Shown here in pieces: positions 1 through 9,055 of a stretch of 64,000 nucleotides of DNA; position 1 is the stretch's first letter; the number at the start of each line of letters is the position of its first letter. The stretch spans positions 25,724 to 89,723 of the forward strand of contig JAVBQB010000003.1 of NCBI GenBank assembly GCA_031549265.1, in the 5' to 3' direction. The notes under the pieces were generated by a model. The model did not search any database. It worked only from the letters and a program-made list of their open reading frames with translations, and had not been told where the DNA came from. This DNA is from JAVBQB01 sp031549265 (GTDB lineage: Bacteria; Bacillota; Clostridia; Oscillospirales; JAVBQB01). Made by a program: the position numbers and the translations under genes.

Positions 1-1
1 C

Positions 2-1093
2 GCCGAGACGGACACCGGGTGTACCCTCGAATTCCGGATCAGAGACTCGGGCATCGGCATCAGTCCGGAGCAGCAGGAACGGCTCTTTACCTCCTTCCAG
101 CAGGCGGACAGCAGCACCTCGCGCAATTACGGAGGCACCGGCCTGGGGCTCGCGATATCCAAGCAGATCGTCGGGCTCATGGGCGGCAATATCGGCGTCG
201 AATCCGAGCTTGGAGTCGGGGCGGTGTTTTACTTCACCGTCAGCATGAAGCGCGGCGGAGACGATCGGAAATACCAGCTGAACCCACCTTGCGGCTGTGA
301 TGCCGTCCGGATCCTCGTTGTGGACGGCGATGCCGAAGCGGTCGACTGCTTCAGGGGTATCTCGGGTGACCTCGGCATATCGTGCGACGTGGCCTCCAGC
401 AGCGGCAAGGCGGTTTCGCTGCTCGAGCGGAACATTTTCCACGATATTTATTTTGTCGACTCGCAAGTGGAAGGTATCGGCGGCGTCGAACTGATAAAAA
501 TCATTAAAAGCAGATGTCCAGAGAAATCGGCGGTCATAATGGTTGCCGCCGACGACTGGAAGCAGATTTCGGACGAGGCGCGCCGCGCTGGCGCCGACTT
601 CTTTCTCCAAAAACCGCTCTTCCGGCAGGATATCGCGGATTGCATCAACGAGTGCCTCAGCGCGTCGGGCAAGGAGTCCTCCGCGACCGAAATGCTGGGC
701 GACGATCAAGTCTTTGCGGGCAAAGTCGCGCTGCTGGCCGAGGATGTGGAGATCAACCGCGAAATCGTGATAGCGGTGCTTGAACCGACTGAGATGGAAA
801 TTGACTGCGCCGAAAACGGCGAGCAGGCTCTGCGCATGTTCTCCGAAAATCCCGCAAGGTACGACATCATTCTTATGGACATCCAGATGCCGAAAATGGA
901 CGGGCTGGAGACCACCCGCCGCATCCGCGCGATGGACGCGCCTAACGCTACGACCATTCCCATTATCGCGATGACCGCCAACGTATTCCGCGACGACGTG
1001 CAGCGGTGCGTCGACGCGGGCATGAACGATCATCTCGGCAAACCGCTTGACTTTGACCAGGTGCTGGATAAGCTGGGAAAATACCTGAAATAG
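2..1093 (+). CDS. Hybrid sensor histidine kinase, C-terminal part (5' truncated by window edge)
   Basis: The reading frame is open from the first bases, so the gene starts outside the window; 363 residues are visible. It begins inside the kinase ATP-binding domain: the G1 box DSGIGI is near residue 17 and the G2 box GGTGLGLAI near residue 48. Two receiver domains follow. The first has a weak acidic pocket (VDGD) but keeps the phospho-acceptor Asp at about residue 153 and the conserved Lys (LQKPL). The second is canonical (AEDVEIN, Asp in ILMDIQMP at about residue 293, Lys in GKPL). The final receiver closely resembles the last domain of the 1300-residue kinase ending at 14272, so the two are probably paralogs. 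Role: multistep phosphorelay signalling, input unknown. It ends just before a hairpin shared with the convergent gene. Confidence 0.93.
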   Translation, partial: AETDTGCTLEFRIRDSGIGISPEQQERLFTSFQQADSSTSRNYGGTGLGLAISKQIVGLMGGNIGVESELGVGAVFYFTVSMKRGGDDRKYQLNPPCGCDAVRILVVDGDAEAVDCFRGISGDLGISCDVASSSGKAVSLLERNIFHDIYFVDSQVEGIGGVELIKIIKSRCPEKSAVIMVAADDWKQISDEARRAGADFFLQKPLFRQDIADCINECLSASGKESSATEMLGDDQVFAGKVALLAEDVEINREIVIAVLEPTEMEIDCAENGEQALRMFSENPARYDIILMDIQMPKMDGLETTRRIRAMDAPNATTIPIIAMTANVFRDDVQRCVDAGMNDHLGKPLDFDQVLDKLGKYLK

Positions 1094-1121
1094 CGCATCG
1101 TCCGGCGTTTATACTCAAAAC

Positions 1122-1164
1122 AAAGCTTCAGTCCTCCCTAAAACGGGTATGACTGAAGCTTTTT
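1122..1164. terminator. Bidirectional rho-independent terminator
   Basis: A 12-bp perfect stem (1122-1133 with 1151-1162, AAAGCTTCAGTC) with a 17-nt loop is followed by a short T-run on the plus strand. It lies between two convergent genes and can serve both. Confidence 0.8.
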
Positions 1165-1186
1165 GCTATTCTGCTGCGCTGTAATG

Positions 1187-3199
1187 TCAGGTATTAAAGC
1201 CCAGCGAGCCCACCGCGTGCGCTATCGCGTTGGCGCCGAGGTAGACCGGGCTCCTCATCATCTCCACCATGCTGCGGTCCAGCTTGCAGGTGACCGAGAT
1301 ATCACCCTGCGCCCCGCGCCGCCTCGCTTCGTCGACAGCCATCTTTTTAGCCAGCTCCACAGCGTATTCCTCCGCCTCTTTGCTGGTGGCAAAGGTCTTG
1401 TTGCCTTCGCTGTGGTAAACGACAAAGCCCTTGACATGGTGGCGGCTGGAAACGGTGCCTATATCGACCGTGCATGTCGCGCTGATGTTGCCGAGGATGG
1501 CTCCCAGCGCGTTGGCGACGCCGTGGTATTCGGGCACGACCGCCTTAGTACCCAGCATCGCGGCGACTTCGTGAATAAAGATATGGATGGGCGCTCCGAT
1601 GCCGATCAGCGACATATTCGTCTGGAACATCGGCGTGATGAAGTCGTCGCGCCTGCCTGACGCCGCCTGGCGGTAGCTGTTGTTGATAAGCCGGATGACT
1701 TCATCGTCCACGCCGTTTTTCAGGTAGTGCTTTTTGCTGTTCTCAAGCAGCGCGATGACGATGTTCAGATAAATTTTGCGCCGCACTTCGTCATAAACCC
1801 AGTCGCAGAGCTGGTCAACCGTCCGCCAGACATTGACGGCAACGTGCTTCGCCCCGGCTATCGACGCCTCGACCGCGTAATTGGAAAAATCGCCTTTTAT
1901 ATGCATTATGTCGGTCGGGGTGAGTCCGCAGATCTGGACTATTCCCTCTTTGAGCAGACGCTTCACGTCGAGGTTGTAAATATCCCTGCCTACCGCTTCG
2001 GCGGCGGCGCGGAGAATCAGCGGCCCGTTTCGCAGCGCGCGGCAAAAGCGCTTTTCCTCCGCGGTATATTTTGACGAGTCCTCAATATCCTTGACCAGAA
2101 TGAAATGCTCGTGCAGATAACGCGTATGCAGGCGCTCGCCCGCGGCGACGTTTTTCAGATTATCGATCATCTCCGGATGGCTCGACGCCGCGACGCACAG
2201 CGGCACCACGCGGTAGTCCTCGAGAAACGGTTTGCCGTCGCGGTAGTGGATGGCGCTGTCGCCTCCGAGTCCAAACGTACGGACGTACAGCCCGTCAACA
2301 AAGGTCTTCCATTTGCCGATGCGCACTCCGTCGGACACCGGGATCGGTTTGCCGTCCTTCATCAGCGCGATATCGGACGTTGTTCCGCCCATATCGATTA
2401 TTATGCTGTCGCTGTCGTCGGTCATGCGCGTGCCGCCGATGACGCTGGCGGCCGGGCCGCAAAGTATGGTTTCGACCGGATGGTCGGACGCGAACTCTCG
2501 GTTCATCAGGCTGCCGTCGCTGCTGACAATCACGATCGAAGGGTCGATATTGCGGCTGGACAGCGCTGTTTTTATGGCGGCGAGGAACTCCTCAATGACT
2601 GACAGCAGCCTCGCGTTGAGCAGCGTACTGGCGCCGCGCTGCATACAGTTCAGCTTGGAGTACAGCTGCTGGCTGCATATAACAGGCATGTCGAACTGCT
2701 CGCGGATAATCTCCTTCGCCTTCAGCTCGATCGCGCCCGCGTTTTTCATCGCGTAGAGCTCGATTATGCCGACGCTGTCCGCGTACTTCAGCTCGTCCTT
2801 TATATTCTCGCGGAAAAACTCCCAGTCCGGCTCACGCCTGGCCATGCCCGAAAAATCGGTGAAGCTCTCCTGTATATACATCTCGTCGGACTTTGGCAAT
2901 CCGTATTTCCCGCCTATCTCGTCCACATCGCGGGCGATTCCGCCGAAAAAGATCAGCTTTGAGTTACCGCCCTTGTCCTCGACGCACGCGTTGGTGGCCA
3001 GCGTCGTCGAGAGCGATATGATCTCGGCTTTTTCCAGCAATCCCTCCGGCAATTGATCGAGCGCGCCCATGATGCCGAGCGACAGGTCATTTTTGGTGGT
3101 CAGTGATTTCGCGCTGCCCAGAATCGTCTTGCTTTCTGAATCATACGCGATTGCGTCGGTGTATGTTCCGCCCGTATCAATGCCAATGTGTATCCTCAT
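1187..3199 (-). CDS. Hydantoinase/oxoprolinase family protein (HyuA-like)
   Basis: A 670-residue protein with the sugar-kinase/Hsp70-type nucleotide fold typical of HyuA. It has an N-terminal phosphate loop (GIDTGGTYTDAI, residues 6-17) and a second ATPase motif IIDMGGTTSDIAL near residue 270. Family members couple ATP hydrolysis to opening of cyclic amides such as hydantoins or 5-oxoproline, usually with a HyuB partner. No HyuB-like gene is next to it, so the substrate cannot be inferred. A GGAGGG ribosome site lies 6 nt before the ATG. The gene stands alone between the terminator at 1122 and the glycosyltransferase gene's terminator, so it is likely monocistronic. Confidence 0.85.
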   Translation of the reverse strand: MRIHIGIDTGGTYTDAIAYDSESKTILGSAKSLTTKNDLSLGIMGALDQLPEGLLEKAEIISLSTTLATNACVEDKGGNSKLIFFGGIARDVDEIGGKYGLPKSDEMYIQESFTDFSGMARREPDWEFFRENIKDELKYADSVGIIELYAMKNAGAIELKAKEIIREQFDMPVICSQQLYSKLNCMQRGASTLLNARLLSVIEEFLAAIKTALSSRNIDPSIVIVSSDGSLMNREFASDHPVETILCGPAASVIGGTRMTDDSDSIIIDMGGTTSDIALMKDGKPIPVSDGVRIGKWKTFVDGLYVRTFGLGGDSAIHYRDGKPFLEDYRVVPLCVAASSHPEMIDNLKNVAAGERLHTRYLHEHFILVKDIEDSSKYTAEEKRFCRALRNGPLILRAAAEAVGRDIYNLDVKRLLKEGIVQICGLTPTDIMHIKGDFSNYAVEASIAGAKHVAVNVWRTVDQLCDWVYDEVRRKIYLNIVIALLENSKKHYLKNGVDDEVIRLINNSYRQAASGRRDDFITPMFQTNMSLIGIGAPIHIFIHEVAAMLGTKAVVPEYHGVANALGAILGNISATCTVDIGTVSSRHHVKGFVVYHSEGNKTFATSKEAEEYAVELAKKMAVDEARRRGAQGDISVTCKLDRSMVEMMRSPVYLGANAIAHAVGSLGFNT

Positions 3200-3296
3200 C
3201 GGTTACCCTCCGCTTTGTTAATAAATACACAAAGATATTAGCATAAGCAAAGCGGATTTTCAATAGCTAACATGCGCTGTTAGTACTTTTTTCGAT

Positions 3297-3330
3297 AAAA
3301 AAGCCGGTTTCAGTTCTCACTAAAACCGGC
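3297..3330 (-). terminator. Rho-independent terminator of the glycosyltransferase-acyltransferase gene
   Basis: Read on the minus strand, GCCGGTTT pairs with AAACCGGC (3323-3330 and 3303-3310) and is followed directly by a six-T run. It lies a few bases downstream of the stop codon of the minus-strand gene. Confidence 0.8.
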
Positions 3331-3335
3331 AGTCT

Positions 3336-5135
3336 TCAAAAACTCGTGCGAATGGCTAAATCCATGCGCTCCTGCACCATTGTCTGCCTGATCCGCTCAT
3401 CCTGACGCTCGTCGAGCGACACCGGGCGGATCGGCTCATGCACCGTCATGCGCATCATCGGCTTGCGCCGGATCAGCCGGTACAGTCCCTTCGGCTCGGC
3501 AAACCGGATAGTGATCGGCACCACAGGCACGTGCGCCTTGGCCGCCAGCCGAAAGGCTCCGCGTTTAAAACCCCGCAGCGTCGTACCGTACGGCACCAGC
3601 TGACCCTCCGGAAAGAAGTGAACCACCTTGCCCTGGCGGAGCTTGAATTCCATCTCGTCAAAAAAGTATGGCATATCGGACATCTTTTCGGGAATGGGCA
3701 CGCCGCCGAGCGCGTGCACCAGCACTCCCGGAAACAGCGTGTTCAGGTTTTGGCCGATCGTCGGGAATACCGCCTTGCGCGGGAACAGCACGATCCCGAC
3801 CAGCGCGCTGTCCAGCATGTGCACGTGGTTGCAGACGGTCAGCGCGCCGCGCACCTTCCAGAGATTGGTCGAGCCGCGGACGCGCACCCCCATGAACAGG
3901 CGGGTGTACAGGAACAGGACGGGCACGGCGATTGACGTGAAGATCATGCAGAAGACGCGGCTGAGCCTTCCCTTGAAATATACGTTGCCGCGCTCCTTGG
4001 TCTTGATCGCCGCGTAGACGCGCTCCATCTGGCGCACGCTGCTGTCCAGCGCATAGACATCGGCCAGCTTCGCGTAAGACGCGCGCGCGGACTCCATCTG
4101 ATCCCGATTATTGAACCAGTAGTCGATCTGCCGGGCAAGATCGTCGGGGTCGCCCGCCTTGAACAGGCTCTGCTCAAAAAGGGCGAACTGGGACGTCGCG
4201 CTGCGCCTGCTGTCCGAAATGACCGGCACAAGCCCCGCGGCGATAGCCTCCAGACAGCCCAACCCCTCGATTTCAATGTCGGACGTGTGGACGTAGAGAT
4301 CGCAGGCGCGCATCAGCTCGAGCAGTTCTTCACGCGAGTAAAACCCGAACTGCGGCGGATTCGGCAGGTTCCGCGCGAGCTTCGCAAGCTTTGCCGCGCT
4401 CGGCCCCTGCCCCGCGAAGTGCAGCTGGATTCTGCCGCTGTTTTGCGACCGCATCATCGCCCGGATGAGCACATCCTGCCGTTTTTCGGGCGCCAGCCGG
4501 CCGACCATCAGGATATGGAACATCCCGTCATCAAACGGCCTCTTCGGCGGCGCCGGAAAGAAGGACGGATGCACCCCATTCGAGATTACGTGCAGCCGCA
4601 TTTTGTAGTTGTGCGCCCGCAGCTCGGTCGCGATCATCCGTGAGGGACAGTGGACATGGTCGAACCGGCGATAGAACAAAACCCTGAGCAGGAAATATGT
4701 AAAGGTCGCCATGAACGACAGCCGCCCCATCCCCACGTTGTACGTGACGTTTTCGGGCTGCATATGAAATGCGGCAACTACCGGAATGCCGAGCTTCTTC
4801 GCGATTTTAGCCGCTGTGCTCTCCAGCGGCCAGGCCTGGTAGAGATGAACCGCGTCGCAGCCGGTTATGGCCTCGGTCAGCGTTTTCCTGTCCGGCTGGG
4901 CGAACCGCATCAGGTTCTTCCCGGCTATCCAGGTTATCAGCGGAATCCACATTTCGGGCACGTAGTACATATAGATTCCGGTTTCCGGTGAGAATCCGCT
5001 TTTTTGAGGATCGCCCAGCGCAACCACGCGCACTGTATGCCCGTGCTCAACCAGCGTTCTCGCAAAGCAGTTCGCGGAAATTGAGGTTCCGTTATTGTTG
5101 GTTTCAAAAATCTGAACTATAAGACAAACAGTCAT
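3336..5135 (-). CDS. Fusion of GT4-type glycosyltransferase and PlsC-type acyltransferase
   Basis: About 599 residues. Residues 1-390 form a GT-B glycosyltransferase of the GT4 family: a nucleotide-sugar-binding half with LMVGRLAPEKRQDVLIRA and the E-x7-E type segment IEIEGLGCLEAIAAG. Residues 400-599 form a 1-acylglycerol-3-phosphate O-acyltransferase (PlsC) domain with the catalytic HX4D motif (NHVHMLDSA), the substrate motif FPEGQL and the proline motif GVPIPE. A hydrophobic segment (MIFTSIAVPVLFLYTRLF) joins them and probably sits on the membrane. Both halves appear intact, suggesting one enzyme that glycosylates and acylates a membrane lipid. I chose the ATG at 5135 because GGGGAGG lies 6 nt before it; an ATG 18 bases upstream lacks a ribosome site. 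Confidence 0.85.
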   Translation of the reverse strand: MTVCLIVQIFETNNNGTSISANCFARTLVEHGHTVRVVALGDPQKSGFSPETGIYMYYVPEMWIPLITWIAGKNLMRFAQPDRKTLTEAITGCDAVHLYQAWPLESTAAKIAKKLGIPVVAAFHMQPENVTYNVGMGRLSFMATFTYFLLRVLFYRRFDHVHCPSRMIATELRAHNYKMRLHVISNGVHPSFFPAPPKRPFDDGMFHILMVGRLAPEKRQDVLIRAMMRSQNSGRIQLHFAGQGPSAAKLAKLARNLPNPPQFGFYSREELLELMRACDLYVHTSDIEIEGLGCLEAIAAGLVPVISDSRRSATSQFALFEQSLFKAGDPDDLARQIDYWFNNRDQMESARASYAKLADVYALDSSVRQMERVYAAIKTKERGNVYFKGRLSRVFCMIFTSIAVPVLFLYTRLFMGVRVRGSTNLWKVRGALTVCNHVHMLDSALVGIVLFPRKAVFPTIGQNLNTLFPGVLVHALGGVPIPEKMSDMPYFFDEMEFKLRQGKVVHFFPEGQLVPYGTTLRGFKRGAFRLAAKAHVPVVPITIRFAEPKGLYRLIRRKPMMRMTVHEPIRPVSLDERQDERIRQTMVQERMDLAIRTSF

Positions 5136-5507
5136 GAGCATCCTCCCCAGCATGCTGTAAACCTATATCGCAGCCAACTACTATCGAAGTTCAGACAACT
5201 TTTCCGTATCATTTGCTGAATGTCATTATTAACATTTAATACATACTAACTATACCATTCATATAGCACAATAGCAACAATAAAAGCAACATACTTATTC
5301 CATACGGAATTAACACAGCCCAGCCAGAGACATTGCCGCACAGTCGCTTCGGGTAGTACCGCCTCCGGATTTTCGGGAAACCCAGAACCGGGCTCCGCGA
5401 AAACGGACAATAAAACAGCGGAAAGCATGACGCTCTGTCATACTCTCCGCAGATTTTACGCACTCCGCACCGATATACACAGGTACGAGCCTGTTCAGGA
5501 AATCTTA
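5136..5507. other. Intergenic stretch without a convincing gene
   Basis: About 370 bases, AT-rich near 5215-5290. Two overlapping minus-strand frames (5236-5463) are open but lack ribosome sites and give low-complexity hydrophobic peptides, so I do not call them. It presumably contains the promoter of the glycosyltransferase-acyltransferase gene, but no clear -35/-10 pair stands out. Confidence 0.5.
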
Positions 5508-5651
5508 TTAGACCGGCTGACCGTGTTTGGTCTCGTAGGCAATAAGGACGACTTCACAGCCGCTTTTTGAGCTCAGCTCTTTTTCAAGTTTAGTGAGCTT
5601 TTCCGATTCGTCCTGCGACAGGTGGGCAAGCTCTCCGCTTCTGCTGCACAT
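5508..5651 (-). CDS. Small protein of 47 residues, function unknown
   Basis: Starts at an ATG preceded 6 nt upstream by GGAGGT, an excellent ribosome site, which is the main reason to call it. The product begins MCSRSGELAHLSQDES and is a charged, largely helical peptide (DESEKLTKLEKEL) followed by a short hydrophobic stretch (CEVVLIAYE). I do not recognise a family. It lies alone on the minus strand between the diguanylate cyclase gene and the glycosyltransferase gene. A longer form with 20 extra N-terminal residues is open but would ignore the ribosome site. Confidence 0.55.
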   Translation of the reverse strand: MCSRSGELAHLSQDESEKLTKLEKELSSKSGCEVVLIAYETKHGQPV

Positions 5652-5976
5652 ACGCTTTACCTCCATAGAAATATAGCGTATTATGCGCAAAATTACGAAT
5701 ATTATCCGCAAACACCCGGAGGATATTTTCCGCTACATCCTTTTCAGCCGATTCCTCAAACAGGGTACCACGCCCGCAAAACCTCGGATATTTCAGCTTA
5801 TTCGAAAACAAGTCGTCCGGTGCCTCTCGGCTTGTCCGAAGCACTCAGAGCAGGGTATGATGAATCTAGTCGAAATATCAATACAATTTGTAGTAATTCC
5901 ACCGCGGTATACTTCCAGGACCCATATTCGTGGCAATCAGTCAGTTTACGCCGCGGAACCGGCCGCGAACAAGCCC

Positions 5977-7083
5977 TCAGGAGCGCGCCGATCCGTCATG
6001 GATTACCCTGTTGCGGCCCTGCTCTTTGGCGGCGTAGAGATGGGTATCCACGTATTTGACAAACTCAGAATACGAGATCCCCTTGCGGTATTCGCTGACG
6101 CCGCAGCTGACGGTCAGCGGCTGGCCGTGCTCCCACTGCGCGCGCGTCATGGCCTCGCGGAACTTTTCAATCGTCGCCAGCGCCTGGCTAATGCTCTGTT
6201 CCTTGAATATGATCAGAAACTCCTCGCCGCCGTACCTGCCGAGCAGGTCGTTCTCGCCGAGGCACTTGCCTATCACCCTGGTCAGCATGATCAGCACGTG
6301 GTCGCCGCAGAGGTGGCCGTAATCATCGTTGACCTTCTTGAAGTGGTCGATATCCAGCAGGCAGAGCGTCAGCGGGTGACCATCGTCGTAAGACTTGCGC
6401 ATCTCCTCGTCGAGGCACGAGGTCAGCATACGGCGGTTATATATCCCCGTAAGCGGGTCGGTGACCGACAGGCGCTCGAGCTGCTTTACGAGGTCTTCGG
6501 CTTTCAGCTTGGCGATCCGGTATCTGGATAGCACAATTACCGCAAGCCCCTCGGTAATAAAGAAGCTGACGGCCAGACCTATCATGAGATCAATGTACTG
6601 CGAATCGCGGTCGGGATAGGGTACGACAATCGCGGGGTACAGCATCTCCAGAAAAATAAATGTGCAGAACATAACCGGGATAAGCAGCAGAAGGGCAATG
6701 CGAAGTTTGCCGTGCAGCATAATGACGACGACAAAGCCCGCGAGGATCACGTAGGGCAGCGTCGACCCCGTCACGCCGCCTGTCGAAAACCAGAGAAAGG
6801 GGAAAAGTATAAAAACCGCGTAGAAAACGACCAGCAGCGCGGGCCCGTTCCACCTCTTGGTCACAATCGAATACGCGATGCAGCAGATATCGAGAACAAT
6901 GTTGAGCAGCGGCACGAGAATTGTGACGAAGTTAAACCCCAGAGACATGTTTCCGACTATGCCGATCAGCGCCATAAGTATGCCTGAGGCAGAAATGCAG
7001 AAAAAAGTGGTCTGCTCAAGCGAGATTTCATTATTTTTTATACTGTTGAATATACTAAATATTCTGTTAACCAGTTCTCTCAA
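5977..7083 (-). CDS. Membrane diguanylate cyclase (GGDEF domain)
   Basis: A 368-residue protein. Residues 25-210 contain about six hydrophobic segments, so it is an integral membrane protein with no recognisable soluble sensor. Residues 215-365 form a GGDEF domain that synthesises c-di-GMP from two GTP. It has the DPLTGIYNRR entry motif, the metal-binding Asp in LLDIDHFKKVND, and the active-site motif GGEEF. The product-inhibition site RxxD normally found just before the motif is absent (GEND), so feedback inhibition is unlikely. The start is a TTG with GGGAGTG 5-6 nt upstream. Standalone gene. Confidence 0.88.
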   Translation of the reverse strand: MRELVNRIFSIFNSIKNNEISLEQTTFFCISASGILMALIGIVGNMSLGFNFVTILVPLLNIVLDICCIAYSIVTKRWNGPALLVVFYAVFILFPFLWFSTGGVTGSTLPYVILAGFVVVIMLHGKLRIALLLLIPVMFCTFIFLEMLYPAIVVPYPDRDSQYIDLMIGLAVSFFITEGLAVIVLSRYRIAKLKAEDLVKQLERLSVTDPLTGIYNRRMLTSCLDEEMRKSYDDGHPLTLCLLDIDHFKKVNDDYGHLCGDHVLIMLTRVIGKCLGENDLLGRYGGEEFLIIFKEQSISQALATIEKFREAMTRAQWEHGQPLTVSCGVSEYRKGISYSEFVKYVDTHLYAAKEQGRNRVIHDGSARS

Positions 7084-7646
7084 ATCGACACTCCCATATA
7101 ATCACGTAGCCAAACTTAAATGTAATATGACAATGATCAGTTTATCAATAATCGCCGGTTGAGTGAATGCCCCTCCCTCGGCCAGTGTGTTTTATATCGA
7201 ATAATTCTTCGGAATAGTGAGCGGCGAACTCCTTACTGCCGCTTCGGTGAGGACAATAATAACATATGAATTTGCTTATTTCAAGAGTCAACTCCACGCT
7301 TAGCCGAATCAACCAAATGATTCATATCTAAAAGGCCAATAATAACAATGCCGCCGCTGTCCATTATTAGTTTTATGACGCATTAACCAGAAATGTTGAT
7401 GCATATTGTAAATTATTGTCCAATTTCACAATTGCGCGTTTTTACGGATTTTTGAATGTGAAACAACGCGGAATATTAGTGTACTCGTTTTGTATGCTTT
7501 AGGCCGCAATTCTCGACCTAAATCAGAATATGAGTGACATTTCGCATCCGTTGCCATTTTTCCGGATGTGCGGCGGCATTTTGTCTTTATGGCCGGTTTT
7601 ATGTAAAATTACGTCCAATTTTGACAATTTTTTTCTGCCCTGACAC
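7084..7646. other. AT-rich intergenic region between divergent genes
   Basis: Roughly 560 bases without a supported reading frame, between the divergent cyclase and VOC genes. There is one small inverted repeat (AGCGGC...GCCGCT, about 7219-7242). I see no tRNA, riboswitch or mobile-element signature. Confidence 0.5.
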
Positions 7647-7675
7647 TTGTATAGTGGCGCTTCAGGTGCTATACT
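7647..7675 (+). promoter_or_regulatory. Sigma-A-type promoter for the VOC protein gene
   Basis: TTGTAT (7647-7652), 17-bp spacer, TATACT (7670-7675). A Shine-Dalgarno AAAGGAG lies about 45 nt downstream before the GTG start at 7732. Confidence 0.6.
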
Positions 7676-7731
7676 CGTCTTGCCGGATATGTCCGGCGTC
7701 AACAAAAAAACAATATAAAGGAGCGGTTTTC

Positions 7732-8160
7732 GTGTATTTTTCACTGTTTATCAACTTTGAGGGCGAATGTAAAGAGGCTCTGGATTTTTACGCGAAGGTT
7801 TTCAAATCCGAGGCGCAGGGGGTCATGCTCTACAGCGAAATGCCGCCCGATCCGAATTACACTGTCCCGGACGCGGACAAAGGCAAAATCATGTATTCCT
7901 CAATCAATATTTTCGGCTGTAACGTCATGTTCTGCGACATTCCCAGCGGTATGCCGCTCGTGAAAGGCAGCAACATCAGCCCCACACTCAGCACATGCGA
8001 CAGGGATGAAATTACGCGCATATTCGGTGAGCTCAGCCAGGGCGGCCAGGTTGATATGGAGCTTCAGCAAACCTTCTGGAGCGGCCTTTACGGCATGGTG
8101 ACCGACAAGTACGGCATTACCTGGCAGCTTTCCCTCGAAGCGGACCAGGGCTGCAAGTAA
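7732..8160 (+). CDS. VOC/glyoxalase-fold protein, PhnB-like
   Basis: 142 residues. The N-terminus (SLFINFEGECKEALDFY) and the segment around VMLYSEMPPDPNYT match the PhnB-type subgroup of the vicinal-oxygen-chelate superfamily (small dimeric βαβββ proteins often annotated as 3-demethylubiquinone methyltransferase-like or glyoxalase-like). The end ITWQLSLE is the usual C-terminal signature. The enzymatic role of these proteins is mostly unknown. I chose the GTG at 7732 because AAAGGAG lies 8 nt upstream; the open frame extends further upstream but through the promoter. Followed 59 nt later by a YdeI-like gene that is probably co-transcribed. Confidence 0.8.
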   Translation: MYFSLFINFEGECKEALDFYAKVFKSEAQGVMLYSEMPPDPNYTVPDADKGKIMYSSINIFGCNVMFCDIPSGMPLVKGSNISPTLSTCDRDEITRIFGELSQGGQVDMELQQTFWSGLYGMVTDKYGITWQLSLEADQGCK

Positions 8161-8219
8161 ACGGAAATCGTCCGTACCCGCGAGCTTGGCGGCGCTTTGA
8201 CCGCACAGGAGGAAACCGC

Positions 8220-8894
8220 ATGGGCGACAACACCGCGCTGTATAAAAAACTGATGCTGGACAAGCTCCGCCGGAGACTCATTCTCGCGAAGCCTCCGGGT
8301 TATACCCTGCTGGACGGCGCCGGATTTGACGACGCTCGTACGCATGAAAGCTTTGACCTTGTTTTTCAGTTTGTGGCCGATCTTGACGATCTGGAACGGG
8401 CGGTGCGCGGCGCGTCGGATCAAGACCTGATCGCTGACGGCGGCTATCTGTATCTCGCGTATCCAAAAAAAGGAAACAAGGCGAAGCTCCGGCACATTAA
8501 CCGCGACGACATAGCCGACCGCTTCGGACTTGACCACGGCGACGGCTTTGTCACCGGCACCCGCCTTAAATTCTCCAAAATGGTCAGCCTTGACGAAACC
8601 TACACCGTTGCCGGCCTGCGGCACTTCAAGAGCCCGGATTATAAAGCGCCAAAGCCCGCCTGTAGTACCGACGACTACGCCGGAAGAATCCCGGAACTGC
8701 GCGAGGCTCTGTCGGCCATACCGGAAATACTGGCGCTGTTCGACAGGCTGACGCCCGGCTACCGGAAGGATTGGGCGCGGTATGTCTACAGCGCAAAAAC
8801 CGGCGCGACGACCGAAAAGCGGCTGGCGGAGATGGCCTGCATCCTGTCCGAGGGTTACAAATCAAAGGATCTCCACAGGCAACGGAAGAAATAA
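8220..8894 (+). CDS. DUF3052-like / YdeI-OmdA-like protein
   Basis: 224 residues with two parts. Residues 1-100 (ILAKPPGYTLLDG ... DGGYLYLAYPKKGNK) look like a DUF3052-type Rossmann-like domain. The C-terminus (about 165-224, LFDRLTPGYRKDWARYVYSA followed by KTGATTEKRLAEMACIL) matches the YdeI/OmpD-associated (OmdA) domain, linked in some bacteria to resistance to cationic peptides or bacteriocins. The function here is inferred only. GGAGGAAACCGC precedes the ATG. Likely in one transcript with the VOC gene upstream; an inverted repeat at 8929 ends it. Confidence 0.75.
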   Translation: MGDNTALYKKLMLDKLRRRLILAKPPGYTLLDGAGFDDARTHESFDLVFQFVADLDDLERAVRGASDQDLIADGGYLYLAYPKKGNKAKLRHINRDDIADRFGLDHGDGFVTGTRLKFSKMVSLDETYTVAGLRHFKSPDYKAPKPACSTDDYAGRIPELREALSAIPEILALFDRLTPGYRKDWARYVYSAKTGATTEKRLAEMACILSEGYKSKDLHRQRKK

Positions 8895-8928
8895 CGCTGC
8901 TTGCCCTTTTACCGCGCGGCGGAGTAAC

Positions 8929-8973
8929 AACGCACGAACACTGACGGGCAACCGGCCGTCCAGTTCGTGCGTT
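8929..8973. terminator. Long inverted repeat between convergent genes (putative bidirectional terminator)
   Basis: An 11-bp perfect outer stem AACGCACGAAC (8929-8939 with 8963-8973) plus a nearly paired inner stem around CTGACGG/CCGTCCAG. T-tracts are short on both sides, so termination efficiency is uncertain. Confidence 0.6.
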
Positions 8974-9055
8974 GTTTCGCGTGATTGCGGAGTTTTTTTC
9001 TCTGACGCACGGCAGAAGTTCGCGTATTCGGCCGGTCTTTGCGACAGCAGGGTTT

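Noticed and set aside
5236..5463. Two overlapping minus-strand frames upstream of the glycosyltransferase gene
   Set aside because: No ribosome site, and a Leu-rich tail that arises from AT-rich intergenic DNA.
5977..7083. Possibility that this GGDEF domain is also degenerate
   Set aside because: It keeps GGEEF and the metal-binding Asp; only the RxxD inhibition site is missing, which is common in active enzymes.
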